Positions 10,005 through 23,600 of a DNA stretch of 64,000 nucleotides are shown here, one piece after another. The stretch comes from Arbacia lixula. Taxonomy: Eukaryota > Echinodermata > Echinoidea > Arbacioida > Arbaciidae. A program made the position numbers and the translations under genes. Location: NCBI GenBank assembly GCA_963669155.1, contig OZ022587.1, forward strand, positions 130,439 to 194,438. The letters run 5' to 3'. The notes under the pieces are model-generated. The model had not been told where the DNA came from. It made no database searches and saw only the letters and a list, made by a program, of their open reading frames with translations. Position 1 is the stretch's first letter; the number at the start of each line of letters is the position of its first letter.

Positions 10005-13000
10005 CTGGGATGGAAAACCATGAAAGCAGAAGAGTGAAAAGGACAGGGAGGGGGTGGAGGGGGAGGAGGAGAGAGAGAGAAGGAACAGGAAATAAGAAAA
10101 TGTCGATGACTTTTGACTGTCCAGAGATTTTACACCAAAATGTCTGGTTTACCTTCACGTACGTCTGACCTGTCTTTGTACGGTGTTTGATTGGGAAGAG
10201 GTTCATTGGATTTACATTAAATGTGCAAAATATCAATTTTGGGGCAATTTTGGGCAGAGTTGATTGACCTTGGACCTTGGTCCAATTTTACCCACTTTTT
10301 TTTACAAAGTTCATTGGGTTCATGAAGCAAATCTGTTGAACAGTTCTGAAGATATTGCATGAATAGATTCAGGAGGGTCAGATATCCTGAAAATATAATT
10401 CCTCCAGCCACTTCGTGGCAGAGGCATAAAAAAAAAGAAGAGATGAACAACGAGGAGGAAAAGGACTATGAAGGCAAGAAAAAATGAACAAGAACAAAGA
10501 GAAGCAATTGAAGAAGCCTTGTACCCACCAGGCAGTGACATGTTCCCTGGCCTTGAGGCAACGGCCCATGGCAGACGAGGCTTCAGACAGCGCCCTCTGT
10601 AGGACAGGCAGTAGACGCAGCTTCTGCTCCTCATCACTGACTGATACCTCCTCACACAAACCTGGCAAATAGAAAAGAATCCAGTCATATAAACCAATTC
10701 TCATGGAAACTGATGTTATTCAACTTTAATTTGTATTTTTTCCACCTCACACAGACCTGGCCACTATTGCACAAAGGTTACCATTAAAGGTGATATTCAT
10801 AGGAAATAAAATCAAATAAATATAGTTTATTTTATAATTGAATGAGTTATTAAAGCAATTTATGCAGCTAACATGCCATTAAAGTGTTCAGTTTTGTGTT
10901 TAATGAAAGTAAAATTTTACTAAATTGACTCTCTTCCTGACCTACGAAATCGCCTCAGGGAAAGTGGCGTTGTGTGTACGTCACAGCCGGGATACGCTTC
11001 ACAATGACCATTGTGTATCACACCTGTTAATCCACTAGCAACTACCATCACAGTTTCATTAACAATGCATGATGCTTCTGGCGGAAAAGAAGCTGCGGAT
11101 TGGCATGTTTGAGGCACAATAACGCCTCCCGTCTCTTACGTCACACCTAAAGGCCGTTTCGGATGACAGTAGGGCAAATTTGTCCCCGAGAATACGGTGA
11201 TTGTTTTCACCCTAATTTCGCTTTTTGGAAAGTGATATATTGTTTGAATATCATCCGAGCTCATTGTATGGCTTATAAGCTTTCTGTAAATGAATATCTT
11301 CATATTTTTGGATTTTCTATGAATATCACCTTTAATAGTAACTCTGTCATCAATAGTAACTATTATGGTAACATCGTTTGACAGCCAATCAAATTCAGGG
11401 TATCCATAGAGGTTGCCATTGGTAGCAATGTTACCATCAATGATAAGTTTTATGCAACAGGGCCCAGGCAAGACTTATTAGGTTACTGTTACTTATATGA
11501 GTCAACTCAGTTTCAATGGGTTTATTTGGAGAACATTTTAATTTGGGGACATTTTTGGCACAGTTAATTGACCTATAAAGTTTGATCAATAATGAAAGCT
11601 GGTAATTAGATCACAGTAAAATGCTACAACACATCCACACTCACCTTGAATGTGCTTGATGATATCGCCTCCTGATCCATCACTGTTGCCATGGTAACCT
11701 AGAGCATCATGGGATCGCAGCATCCCTTGGATGTCTGTCATTTCCACTTTGAGCTCCACCAGGTAAGGTAGGAGGCACTCTGGAGCCTGACAAAAAAAAA
11801 AAAAAAACTCGCATCAAATCAAATCAACAGGAATTATTTCTCTCTCTCTCTCTTCTTCGTAAACAAACAAAATTGAATGATAACAATGCAGACTGAAGTG
11901 TTAACATTATTATCAATTTTACTATTACCTATAACTCATACTTTGTTTTTCCTGTGAGGCCGAAGGCAATTAGAGTACATTCAAACAACTATAAATATGC
12001 TTTTTAATTCTTCAAAGTGGGTATCTCATTGTCAAGGGCCATTTTACATATAGGTTTTCAATTATTGTAACTTACCATCAATGGTAACTACCATAGCAAC
12101 AGGTGCACTGACTTTAGCCATGGTAGTTATCATTGATGGTAAATTACAATAATTGAAAACCTATATGTAACATTGCCCTAGAGATGGTCATCTAGTGGAG
12201 CGAGGGCCATGTTGCATATAGGTTTTCAATCATTTTAATTTATCAATTTATCAATGATAACTACCATGGCAACAGTCGCTGTGATATCTCTACTAATGAG
12301 AAAGGCCCTTTAGGTTGAAGTATTATTTGATATAGTTTTAACTCCTTCTCTGCCAGACTCCAAACTGCCCTATGGGAATCTTGTGTATTAGCAGTGCAAA
12401 AATGCCTCAATGGTGCATAAAGAGTTAACTGCTTCTCTGCCAGACTCCATACTGCACAATGGGGATCTTGTGTATTAGCAGTGCAAAAATGCCTCAATAG
12501 CACACGAGGAGTTACAGGGTGGTATATGCCCAGGGTTCTACGTTACCTTGTACATGGGGAAGTTGAGCAGTGTGAGAGCTTCTTGCAAGGCCCCGCCCCC
12601 AGCTGATGGTGATTGGTCAGTCAGTCTGTTGATTGACAGCTGACACACAGGCAGAGTCTCTCCACTGTGAGATATAAAGCAGAATCCAAAATAGAGTTAA
12701 AGCAATTATCTACGGTATCTACCATGACAATAGCCAATGAGCTTTGAGCATTGCAACTGTTGCTATGGTAATTATTGTAAGTCAATATGTAAAGTCGTCC
12801 AGTTGTCCACAAGACCTACAGACATACATTGTTTTCCTTCTATTTCCTGTATGACTAGCAAATCAAAATATTCTTGTTCAAAGTGGACAATGTTGTTAAA
12901 AAACAATCATTCATCATTGATTGATGCTATAAGATAGAATGGCAAATGAGAAAACATATCGGTAATAATGTGAGGGAATGGGCTTGGGATATATGCAAAA

Positions 13001-14668
13001 AAATTAGACCAAACAAAATAAGATTCATACTACTAAATAAAATTCACGTGAGCAACAGATTATAGAGAATTATTTAATTTACACCACATACATTCATTTA
13101 AGATCATACTTATCATCTTATTCAATCCATGAGTTTCATGTATAGTTAGCTATTGGACCATTATGCTAAAATAGTAAGTATATTCTTTGTAGCTTCCCAC
13201 TTTCTTTAAACATATGTAACAAATGCAGGCTTTATCATGTGTGTCTTTGTTCTTAATCTTCATCAATTCAGCTTTGCGCTATGACCAAACGTTCCTAAAA
13301 GCATCCATCTCTTTTCAATGTTTTCATATGAAATTTGATTTAACTTACATTCAATTAAAGTTAATTGTGGTTACATTCCGATCAAATTCAATGGAATGCA
13401 AATGCAAGTGCTTTTACAGTAATGCTCATAAATATGATTTCTCTTTTTCCAGGTAGGATGTTTGAATTAGATTGCAATTCCACACAAATTCCACTATTTA
13501 TAGAGTATTGATCAAACACATAATCCATTTATTGGGAGCATAACAGATGTGTTGTGCGTAATCACTTTAGTTTGAATTCCATTCCCTGTAACCCATACTG
13601 TTAATATTGATTCTTCACATAAGTCACACGTTTAATCCATCTATAGAGAGGAACAATCACAATTGGTTCCAGCCTGTGTTCCAGGCTGTTGGTCATTTTT
13701 AAAGCAAACTGTCGCAGGTAAATCTAGGTCTGGTACCATGTAGACTAATGTTCCTCATATCAGAGTGCATGGAAGAAGCCAGAGAAGATCTGCAGAGATA
13801 GTAGTCTACTTCAAACAGACCCGGGGAGTGTTTCACCAAGCTACGAATGACTTTATGCACGACTGGTGATCCTTTCTTGTGCGAAATCAGATTCTCAAAG
13901 GTTTTGATTCCCATCAGTGACAGTTGAAATCTGATCTTTGTAAATTAAAATCTTGTTGTTAACAAGTGTCTGAGCACAAAGTTTATGAATTGTCAAATTT
14001 GATTAGGATTGTTGTAAATTAACTCCTACTACGTTAAAGTAGGAACAGATTGGGGTATCTCATTAAGCACAAGAAAGGGTCCAAGTCGTATGTAAAGTTG
14101 TTCGTAGCTTGCGAACAGCTTGGTGAAACACTCCCGTTTCCTGGAGGGTTTGAATTGTTAATGTCCAAAAGCCTGCTAGGTAGGCTAGCCTGTTACCTAT
14201 CTAGATGTGTAGTCTGCAGGAGATGTAGAGGCAAGGATGCAAAGGTCTTGGTTTCTCTGGTTACTCGACCCTTAAGTTTGGTTGTCATGGCAACTACTCC
14301 CGCTTTGTGTGAACAAAGTTTGCTCTCCATGTACCGGCCGAGCTGTAACCAAGGAAAGAGAGCGCGAGGGAGGAGATCAAAAAAAAGGAGAGTATAATGA
14401 TAGTATGTTGGACAGAGAGAGAAAGAGAGAGAAGAAGAAGGACAGCGACAGAGATGGAAATGAAAGATGAAAGAAAAAAGACAAGAGATAAAGAAAGCGC
14501 AGACATAGAAATATATTAGCGGGGAGGAGGGAGAATTAAAAGATATTAAATGAGAGAATGACAGTGAATGAAGTAGACAGTGGATGTGGAGTGAAAGATG
14601 GAGAGAGCAGAAGGGTCACCACAGTAATTTAGCCAACAAAGGAGACATGATACAAAGAAGAAGATTTC

Positions 14669-14699
<31 letters not shown>

Positions 14700-17600
14700 G
14701 ATCAACATTTAAAGTCCGTTTTTTTCCACTTTGTGCGGTTAGACCGTTCATTTCCTTGATGGCTCCTCCATACTGTTCTGTAATTTAGTTCAATGTGGGT
14801 AATGTTCAACACTTTTCTGTCTGCTTTGATTGATTCCTCCCATGTCTTGCAAGGTCTCCCACGTGTGTTCCTCCCAACAACTGTGAAATTTAGTTCTAAA
14901 TAATTAATCAATAACAAAATGAATAACGCAACATGTTTGGGGGGTACTATATGTGTACTTGTGCAAGCAATTATGGTTTACAACGAAATGGTGAAACACA
15001 TGTTCATCAATCGAGATAAATTATGTTCATTAATTTCTCAAAAAATCAATAATTAGAAGAGTATCACTGTTTTACATGTATGTGCTAATATTGATATAAG
15101 TGCAAAAACTTTGTAATGAAAACTCCTGTAACTGAAACAATCTAAGATCCCCAAGCCAAGAGAGTTGTGCTGACCTCTCTCTGTTTGTCCTCGAGCTTCT
15201 TCCTGGCGTCCATGTTCTGTCTGACCAGAACCTGAATCAAGTTCTGCTTCTGTTCCTACAAGAAGTAGGAAAATTAATAATGAAATAAAGTGTCAGGAAA
15301 CATCTAAAACATGTTTTTATACCCCTGCTGCAAAGTGGACAGAGGCATTATATTTTTGAGGCGTCCATCCATCTGTCTAACCTGACTCTGGAAACGCAGT
15401 AACTGTAAAATGATTTTGCTTTAAAAACGGAATACCTGTATGAAATTTATGAGAACAATGAACTGTGATGAATTAAGGGGCAAATCAGACCGAGGTCTAA
15501 TGTCAATGTCCTGAATTTGTTTTAAACAATATATAAAGTTAAAGGTCAAAGGTCAATGAGGTTTACAAAAATTGCTAAAGAATATCCAAAAAAAAAAAAA
15601 AAAAAATCTTTTTTGCAATAAATACTTGGCCACACTGTCAGATGATGGAGAAAAAGATCAGTCCCAGACGTAAATAATCAGATTGGATTGATAAGTGTCA
15701 AGAAAAAAAAAAATCAGGCACATCATCAACTCTATCCACTTACGCTCAGACCCTTGAAGTCTTGGATCTTCTGGTATTTGGCATAGAGGGCCTCCTTTGC
15801 TTTCCCGTCCGTAGCAGCGACCTCAGCCAGCTTGTCCTTCAGGCTATGTAGGCACTGCAGGGCTGCGGCCGCCCCAGCCAGCTCAAGCTCCAGTGCAAAG
15901 AGCTTCCTACACAGAGCACAACAACAACCACAGGAACTTAAAGGGAATATACTGTACTGGGTAGACAAAAAGCCTTCAAAAGGTGATCTTGAGCATTATC
16001 TTCTAGCCAATGGTCATAAATTCATGTATTGTCCATTTTAGAAAATTGCTGAAAGCTATTTGTCCTCATATGTTCCACATTTGCAGTTATTAGTGATTGA
16101 ATCACAAATCCTCAAAATATTCGGGCAGAACAGTTTGAGGATTTGTGATTTGTGGTAAACATCCTTTTGAGAAAAAGGACATTTTCAAATAAAATTGTGC
16201 ACAACATATGGGAGAGCACCTCGCATGTAACGTCGCAAAATTAAAATGTCAAAATCTAACGACTTTCATTTCCTTAGACCGATATTCATCAAACCTTCAC
16301 TAATATGTTTCTTTCATATTTCTGCTTTCACTAAAACCACTTAACTTCAAAGTGGACTATCCCTCTAATTCTTTTAGGCTCGACTATTATGTCTAAGCGC
16401 CCGCTCTTAATAACAACAAAGTGTACGCATAGTGTGATCAACGTTTTGTAAAACTTGGTTGCTGGTAACATCTTCTTCCGTCCTAAGCATCTTGCTGAGT
16501 TGATAAAATACATTTTCAAGAATTCAAAGAATTGTTCTCACCGTGCTAGCTCCAGTGCTCCAGGATTGTTGCTGAACATAGCGGCTAGCTTGCTGTCGAT
16601 GACAGCACTCTGTTCAGTCAGCTGTTGATCCAGCTTAGAGGCTCTGTTCCTGCTCTTCTCCGCTTCCATGAAGGTCGTAATGTGAGACAGCTGCTTCTCC
16701 TAAACAGAATGGGGGGGGGGGGGGGAAATTCTTCAACTTCTCAGTGCCAGATCTGATTAGATCAATTAGCTTCTAGCGCTGAATATGGCTGCTCAGCTAA
16801 AACCAGTTCGTAATTACACCATGGTTAGACAATCCACTGAATAAATACTACTAGACTGCTGACTGTGATTTTGTCATGAAACTGTGTTGGGATATGGATG
16901 TAAGACAGTGTGCGCGGACAACACTAGAAGCAGGTGCACATGGTGGAATGTTCTATCACTACCTTCTCAGCGCTGAATAGCTGTTTCCATATCTGCATGA
17001 TAATTAGTTGAAATGTGGTTGACTATCTAATGAATTTCCATTTTCTTATATGAGTAGTGAATTCAACCTGAGGTCATTTTCTACCAACAATAATCTGCTC
17101 ATGCGCAGATTGCAATTACGAACTGGCTTATTGGGTACTCTGAGTGGTACTTTGTACTAGGAAAGCGCTATATAAAAACCTATCATTATCATCACTTCTA
17201 TCATATATAAGCCAGTATTTGTTCTGTATGATGCCAGATGTAACTTTACCTCTATCAGTTGATGCACGCTCTGTAGCTGGCTGCCTCCTGGCTCGGTTTC
17301 TTGATGCACAAGACCAGACTCATGCTTAAATCTAGCAGGGAAGAAGAATACAAATTTGAGGATATTCTTAAATTTTGACTTACATCCTACATAGTTGTAG
17401 CTGGTCATATCTGTTATTCACATACACACAGTAATTCATGATGCGATGTTAGGAATGTACTAGGCGGTGATAAAACAGACCACTACATCAATAGTAATAA
17501 TAATTATGTTTCTAAAGAGAAAAATAATTTTCTAAAATCAATCAACTTTGTCTCATACCAATATATTTTATTTAACCAAATGAATGACACTATTTGCAAC

Positions 17601-20600
17601 ATAAGTTTTCAAATTGTTTTTGGATTCAATTTAAATTCATGGAGTATACTTTATAATCCTGATTATCATTAGGCGTTATTACCATGTTTTCTATTATTAT
17701 ATTATTCTATAACTATTATGTCCTCGATATTATTATCATTACTATTTCCATAATAAATACATTGCAACCACACCTGAGCTCTTCGGCATCCTTCTCAATA
17801 TTCACTGCTGCCGTCACCTGCTTCAAATTGTTGCTGGTTTCCGTGGTGATGGTTGCTAGGGAAGCCAGGACGTCCTGAGGGGAATTCTCAGCCATGGTCT
17901 TCTCAATCTCAGTCCAGATGCGGTCTTTAGCTCCTTGTCTGTGAAAGAAGGAGTAATCAGGGTGAGGAGGCAGGCCAAGGAGATTATTGCTTATTATTTT
18001 TCACTTATACTTTTTTTGATCCAGATATAACAATTACTGATCAGCAGCATAGGCTTGTATAAAGGATCAGCTAAAATTGATTTGCATTTAACTCATAAAC
18101 AGTTAAAGATGGCCTGTCCCTTTTACAAACATCTGCAAACTTCATGAAAGTTTGCACATATTTAGCATGTATCTTTGGGATACCAACTGTGAAATTTTAA
18201 GGTCAGAGGTACTGTAACTCCCGTAGAATAAATGAAAATCCAACTAGATTATTGCTTATCATTTTTCACTTATACTATTTTTTGATCCAGATATAACAAT
18301 TACTGATAAGCAGCACAGACTTCAATAAAGGATCAGCTAAAATATATGTGCATTAAGCTCATAAATAGTTAAAGATGGCCCGTCCCTTTTACAAACATCT
18401 GCAAACTTCATGAAAGTTTGCACATATTTAGCATGTATCTTTGGGATACCAACTGTGAAATTTTAAGGTCAGAGGTACTGTAACTCCTGTAGAATAAACT
18501 CACATTGCTTTCTGGTCCTTGTTGAACTTCCCTTGCAGTAGCTGTTCCAGGAAACACTTGATATCTCCACAGACGTCTCGCACACTCTTCTGCAAAGATC
18601 AAGGAGAGAAACCAATTTTCTGACTACATCCAAGCCTTGTTGTCAGCCTACAGGAACATACAAATGACAATATGAACGCTTAGCATTGCTTCTGGGTACT
18701 GCAACTTCCACTGAAACCGACTGTAAAGAAATTTGAAAAATATTAAGCCTAAACAAGACAATTTGTGTAAGATAACACAAAACTTATCTGTGCTCCAATA
18801 ATCGAGCACCTGCAAATGTATTTTCAGTTCCATTTACAACTCCTCCTTCCTTGGTTTGTCCATTCTCCTTTTCCTCCTCCTTCATTTGTCTGTTCCTTCT
18901 TATCCCCCCCCCCCTTCTCTTCCTTCTCCTTCTTTGAATACTTTCTGTTCTCACTGTGCATGATGTCTCCAGTGTTCGTGAATCGTACCCATCCCTCCTC
19001 CTCCACTTCCCCTCCACCCTCTCCTCCTACTTCTTCTCCCTCATCCTCTTCTTTCTCTCCCCTCCCCCTCTATCTTATTCTTTGTTCTCACTGTGCATGA
19101 TGTCTCTAGTGTTGGTGAGTCAGTCCTCTCTCCATGGCTGGTGCCCACCCCCCTCCTCCTCCTCCTCCTCCTCCTACTCCTACTCCTCCTCCTCCACTTC
19201 CCCTCCACCCTCTCCTTCTACTTCTTCTCCCTTTCCTTCATCCTCTTCTTCCTCTCCCTCCCCCTCTATCTTATTCTTTGTTCTCACTGTGCATGATGTC
19301 TCTAGTGTTGGTGAGTCAATCCCCTCTCCATGGCTCGTACCCATCCCTCCTCCTCCACTTCCCCTCCACCCTCTCCTTCTATTTCTTCTCCCTCTCCCTC
19401 ATCCTCTTCTTTCTCTCCCCTCCCCCTCTATCTGATTCTTTGTTCTCACCGTACATGATGTCTCTAGTGTTGGTGAGTCAATCCTCTCTCCATGGCTCGT
19501 ACCCATCCCTCCTCCTCCACTTCCCCTCCACCCTCTCCTACTTCTTCTCCCTCTCCCTCATCCTCTTCATTCTCTTCCCTCTCCCTCTATCTGATTCTTT
19601 GTTCTCACCGTACATGATGTCTCTAGTGTTGGTGAGTCAGTCCTCTCTCCATGGCTGGTGCCCTGTCTGCTGAAGTACTGCTGGTCCGTCCCACCATCAG
19701 GACTGCAAGGAGACAAAGACAGCAGGGGGTAAAATACATGAGGGCTCGGGGCGATTTTACCCCCGAAATGCTTAAAAGAACCCTGGAAAACGTAAAAAGA
19801 GCCCCCCAAATTCCCATAGACACAATGTAAAATTGTAGCCAAATGGCCAATGTGCTCAAAAAGTAGCCCCTGAAAATGTGTAAAGATTTTTTTTTTCCTT
19901 GGGAGCAGGTTTTGACTGCAAGGAGGGGGGGGGGGGGGAGGGGGCATTTTGACAAATTTATAATTTATAATTGTAAATTTATAATGACCTACCTTCTAAC
20001 GGACTGGGGGGGGGAGGGGGCATTTTGACAAATTTATAATTTATAAGTGTAAATTTATAATGACCTACCTTCTAACGGACTGATAGTTCTCTAGCCTTCC
20101 ACCAAGCCTCTTCTGATATTCCTCGTAGCGAGCTGCATCGGCCTTGCAGTCATGTGAATAGCAGGACAACAGTGCCCTCTTGTGGTGAATGTTGGACATC
20201 TCCTTGCAGCTCTGTTGATACTGTTGCTCTGAAAGTATACAAAGCAATGATTGGCTTTGCCTCCAAACACACACATATCTCATGGTCACAGGACAAAGTA
20301 ACCTTCTCAGTAGCATAGGTGCATATTCAGTGTAGTAAATCAATGACCAAGATGGATAACCCTTACATTACCAGGCTGTGAAAGCCACATTGGTTTACTA
20401 TACATCATCATACTCATGGTAACAAACGAGTTAGGATGAAGAAAACATGTCGTTAATCTGCTTCTCTCTGTTTTTCTCGGAGGTTTTCAATTCCTGCTAT
20501 CAGCTTTATTTAAAAGTTTGTCGAATTAAATCATTAAATTTACAGAACGGAAAGGTTACAAGCCTAGTGATTCAACTTGAACATAAATGCTTTCCTTATT

Positions 20601-23600
20601 TAGTTTTTATCAAACTTTTCCCAATCTGTATCTCTTATTTTTCAACTTATCAAAACCTAACTTTCACTTTAATACCTGCAGAGAGAATTTCCTTCTTCAG
20701 ATTCTCCAGATACTTGTCAAGATGCTGAATGTCTGCTTTCGCCCCGGCCACCTTAGCTCGAAGGTCCCTCCTCTTCTTAATCTGTGCCTCCCTCTCAGAT
20801 GAGAACTTGGTATCTCCCTTATACCGGGCCTTGTACGCCGAGCTCTTGCTCAGTTGGCTTTTGCTAGATATGACTGTGAGTTAAGGAAACTGAAACCATG
20901 TGTATGTAGAGTGAAGTTTGATGGTCCATCGTGTTAATGCTAGTTTTGAATCTAGAGCTGTTGGCTTATTCTTTGTGAATAGCTCTGAGAATTGAATACT
21001 TAGTACCTCCCTTATACCGGGCCTTGTACGTAGAGCTCTTGCTCAGTTTTTGTTGTTAGATATGACTGTGAGTTAAAGACAGCCCGTCCCTCTTTCAGAT
21101 CACCACAAAACCATCAAAACATTGGCAAAACATATAGAGAAATGTTAGCAAGCATTATTCATAATTTGAAACTGACACGTAGTGTAAAATTCAAATAATG
21201 CACATAAACAACAGCTGATGAATAGTCTTTACCTCAGGCTCTTAGCAGTTTGTGTTGAAATATCTGCTTTATTGATTAATCTGTTTATTAAACTATAAAA
21301 TGCATAATGAAAAAAAATTGTTCTATAGAAGGAATAATATCCAAAGTTTGGTAATTACTCATAAAATTAGGATTTCACACATGCATAATAACCACATAGA
21401 TACTGTAACAAAGACTAAGACTTTTTTCGTCGTACGAAAAAAGTCGGTTTTAAATTTAACGGCTGAAATTTTTACATATACAGAAAGCTTCAACATGCTA
21501 TATTCTAAGAAATGGTCTTGAAACACACTTTCTTCAATTTACGATCGTGATAGACGATTTCAAATTTTAAGCTTGCAAAAGGGACGGACAATCTTTAAGG
21601 AGCCTGAAACCTTTTACCTGTGCATTTGATACATCATTAGAACTGCGTTTTTACACACATACCTGTACAAAAAAAAATATACAATTCTTTTTTCAAAAAC
21701 AGAGAAAGGGCAATGTATGGAATTATTCTGTACACAACATATGGGAGAGCACCTCACAGACAACATCACAAAATTGAAATTTTGAAAGATCATAATTTTC
21801 TTATCCTTTGACGGATTTTCATCAAACCTACATTTATATGTTTCTTTCATGTTTCTGTAAAACAAAAACAAGAAAACAAGCAGAATGGAAGAGGATACCA
21901 TATCAAGAACTTCGCTCCCAATAATATGAAACTCATAAGATAAAAGGATACAGGGAGAGGTTGCCCTCAATCTTGTGGACCGTCTGGATGGAGTGAACGT
22001 GCTGGAGAACATACTGCCACACAGAAACCATGTTGCCCCTACAGATGCTGCAGAGATTGAAAAAAGTAAAACATAAAAAGTATAAAACCATCTAACTTAA
22101 AGGGCATATACTGTACTGGAAATACAAAAAGGCCTTCAAATGGCAATCGTGAGCAATTGTCTTGCCAATTGTCTTCAATTCATGATTCATTACATTGTAG
22201 AAACTTGCTTAAAGTTATTTGCCCTAGAATTATCCACATTTGGAGTAATTCGTAATTAAATCCCGAAATCCGAATCCTCAAATTGTTCGGGCGGAACATT
22301 TCGAGGATGTGTGATTTAATCACTAATTATTCCAAATGTGGATCATATGAGGTAAGATAAGTTACAGCAAGTTTCTAAAATGGACAACACATGCACTTAA
22401 GACCATTGGCAAGAAGATTGCTCACGATCACCTTTTGAAGGCCTTTTTGTCTTTCCAGTAGTCTATATGCCCTTTAAAGGGATAGCTCACCCTGAAAATA
22501 TTTTTGTTTTAGTAAAAGTAGATACATGAAACAAACATATTAGTGAAGGTGATGAAAATCTGCCAAAGGATAAGAAAGTTATGACCTCTTGAACCATCAC
22601 TTTTGTGACGTCACATACGAGGTGCTCTCCCATATGTTGTGTACAGAATAATTACATAAATTGCACTTTTTTCTGTTTTTGATAACAGAATGATTTTTTT
22701 CCATACAAGTATGTGTGTAAAAAAAATTTTTTAATGATGTATCAAATGCACAGGTAAAAGGATATCTTTTTGAGAAAATACACATTTCCAAAACAAATTG
22801 TACACAACATGGGAGAGCACCTCTCACGTGATATCACAAAATCAAAACTTTAAACAGTCATAACTTTATTATCCGCTGACAGATTTTCAACAAACCTGCA
22901 CCGATATTCTTTCAAGTGTCTCCTTTCATTGGCACCAAACTATTTTCAGGCTGAACTATCCCTTTAAGGCCACCAAAGACGACACAGATTTGCCACTTTT
23001 CTTCCGCAATCGTAACAACCTACAACTGGACATATGACATCACATTTGTCCAAGCCCATGAACAGATCCTGTGATTCAGCCAGTTGTAGCATAGCACAAT
23101 GGAACTGATTGTGTCATCTGTAGTAGCTTTCATTAACAGGACTTTTTGTGCTGAGCAAAACTAAGAATTGGTATTGAAATACATACAATACAATCACTGA
23201 ACTACAAAGGCAGTGAATACTTTATAGAGCTTATGATAATATAATTTTCTCTTTTACATCAATTATAACTTCATCACAAAACTGCATTAAATATATCACA
23301 CTTTATTAATAATATTTTTGTTATTTTTGCTTATTTTGCATAATGTTGTACATGAATGTTGTTCTTGTTGTCTTTTGTGGAAAAATGAAATTTTACATCA
23401 AACAACACACTTCTATCTATGAATGATTTGCTTGTTCTTTTATATTTTGTTCATTACATATTATTGTTTTTACTATCTTTTGTGGACAAATAAAATTTTA
23501 GCTTAAAATAAATGATAATATTCAAAAGTGAGGATAGCTTACTCCTTGAAGTCGTCAGCCGTTGGTAGAGGGGCGTTGACATATTTCCCTTGGGCCATGA

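Noticed and set aside
18784..19673. Pro/Ser-rich + frames up to 179 codons
   Set aside because: Produced by the CTC-rich array of HAUS5 exon 5 copies; the true coding strand is minus.
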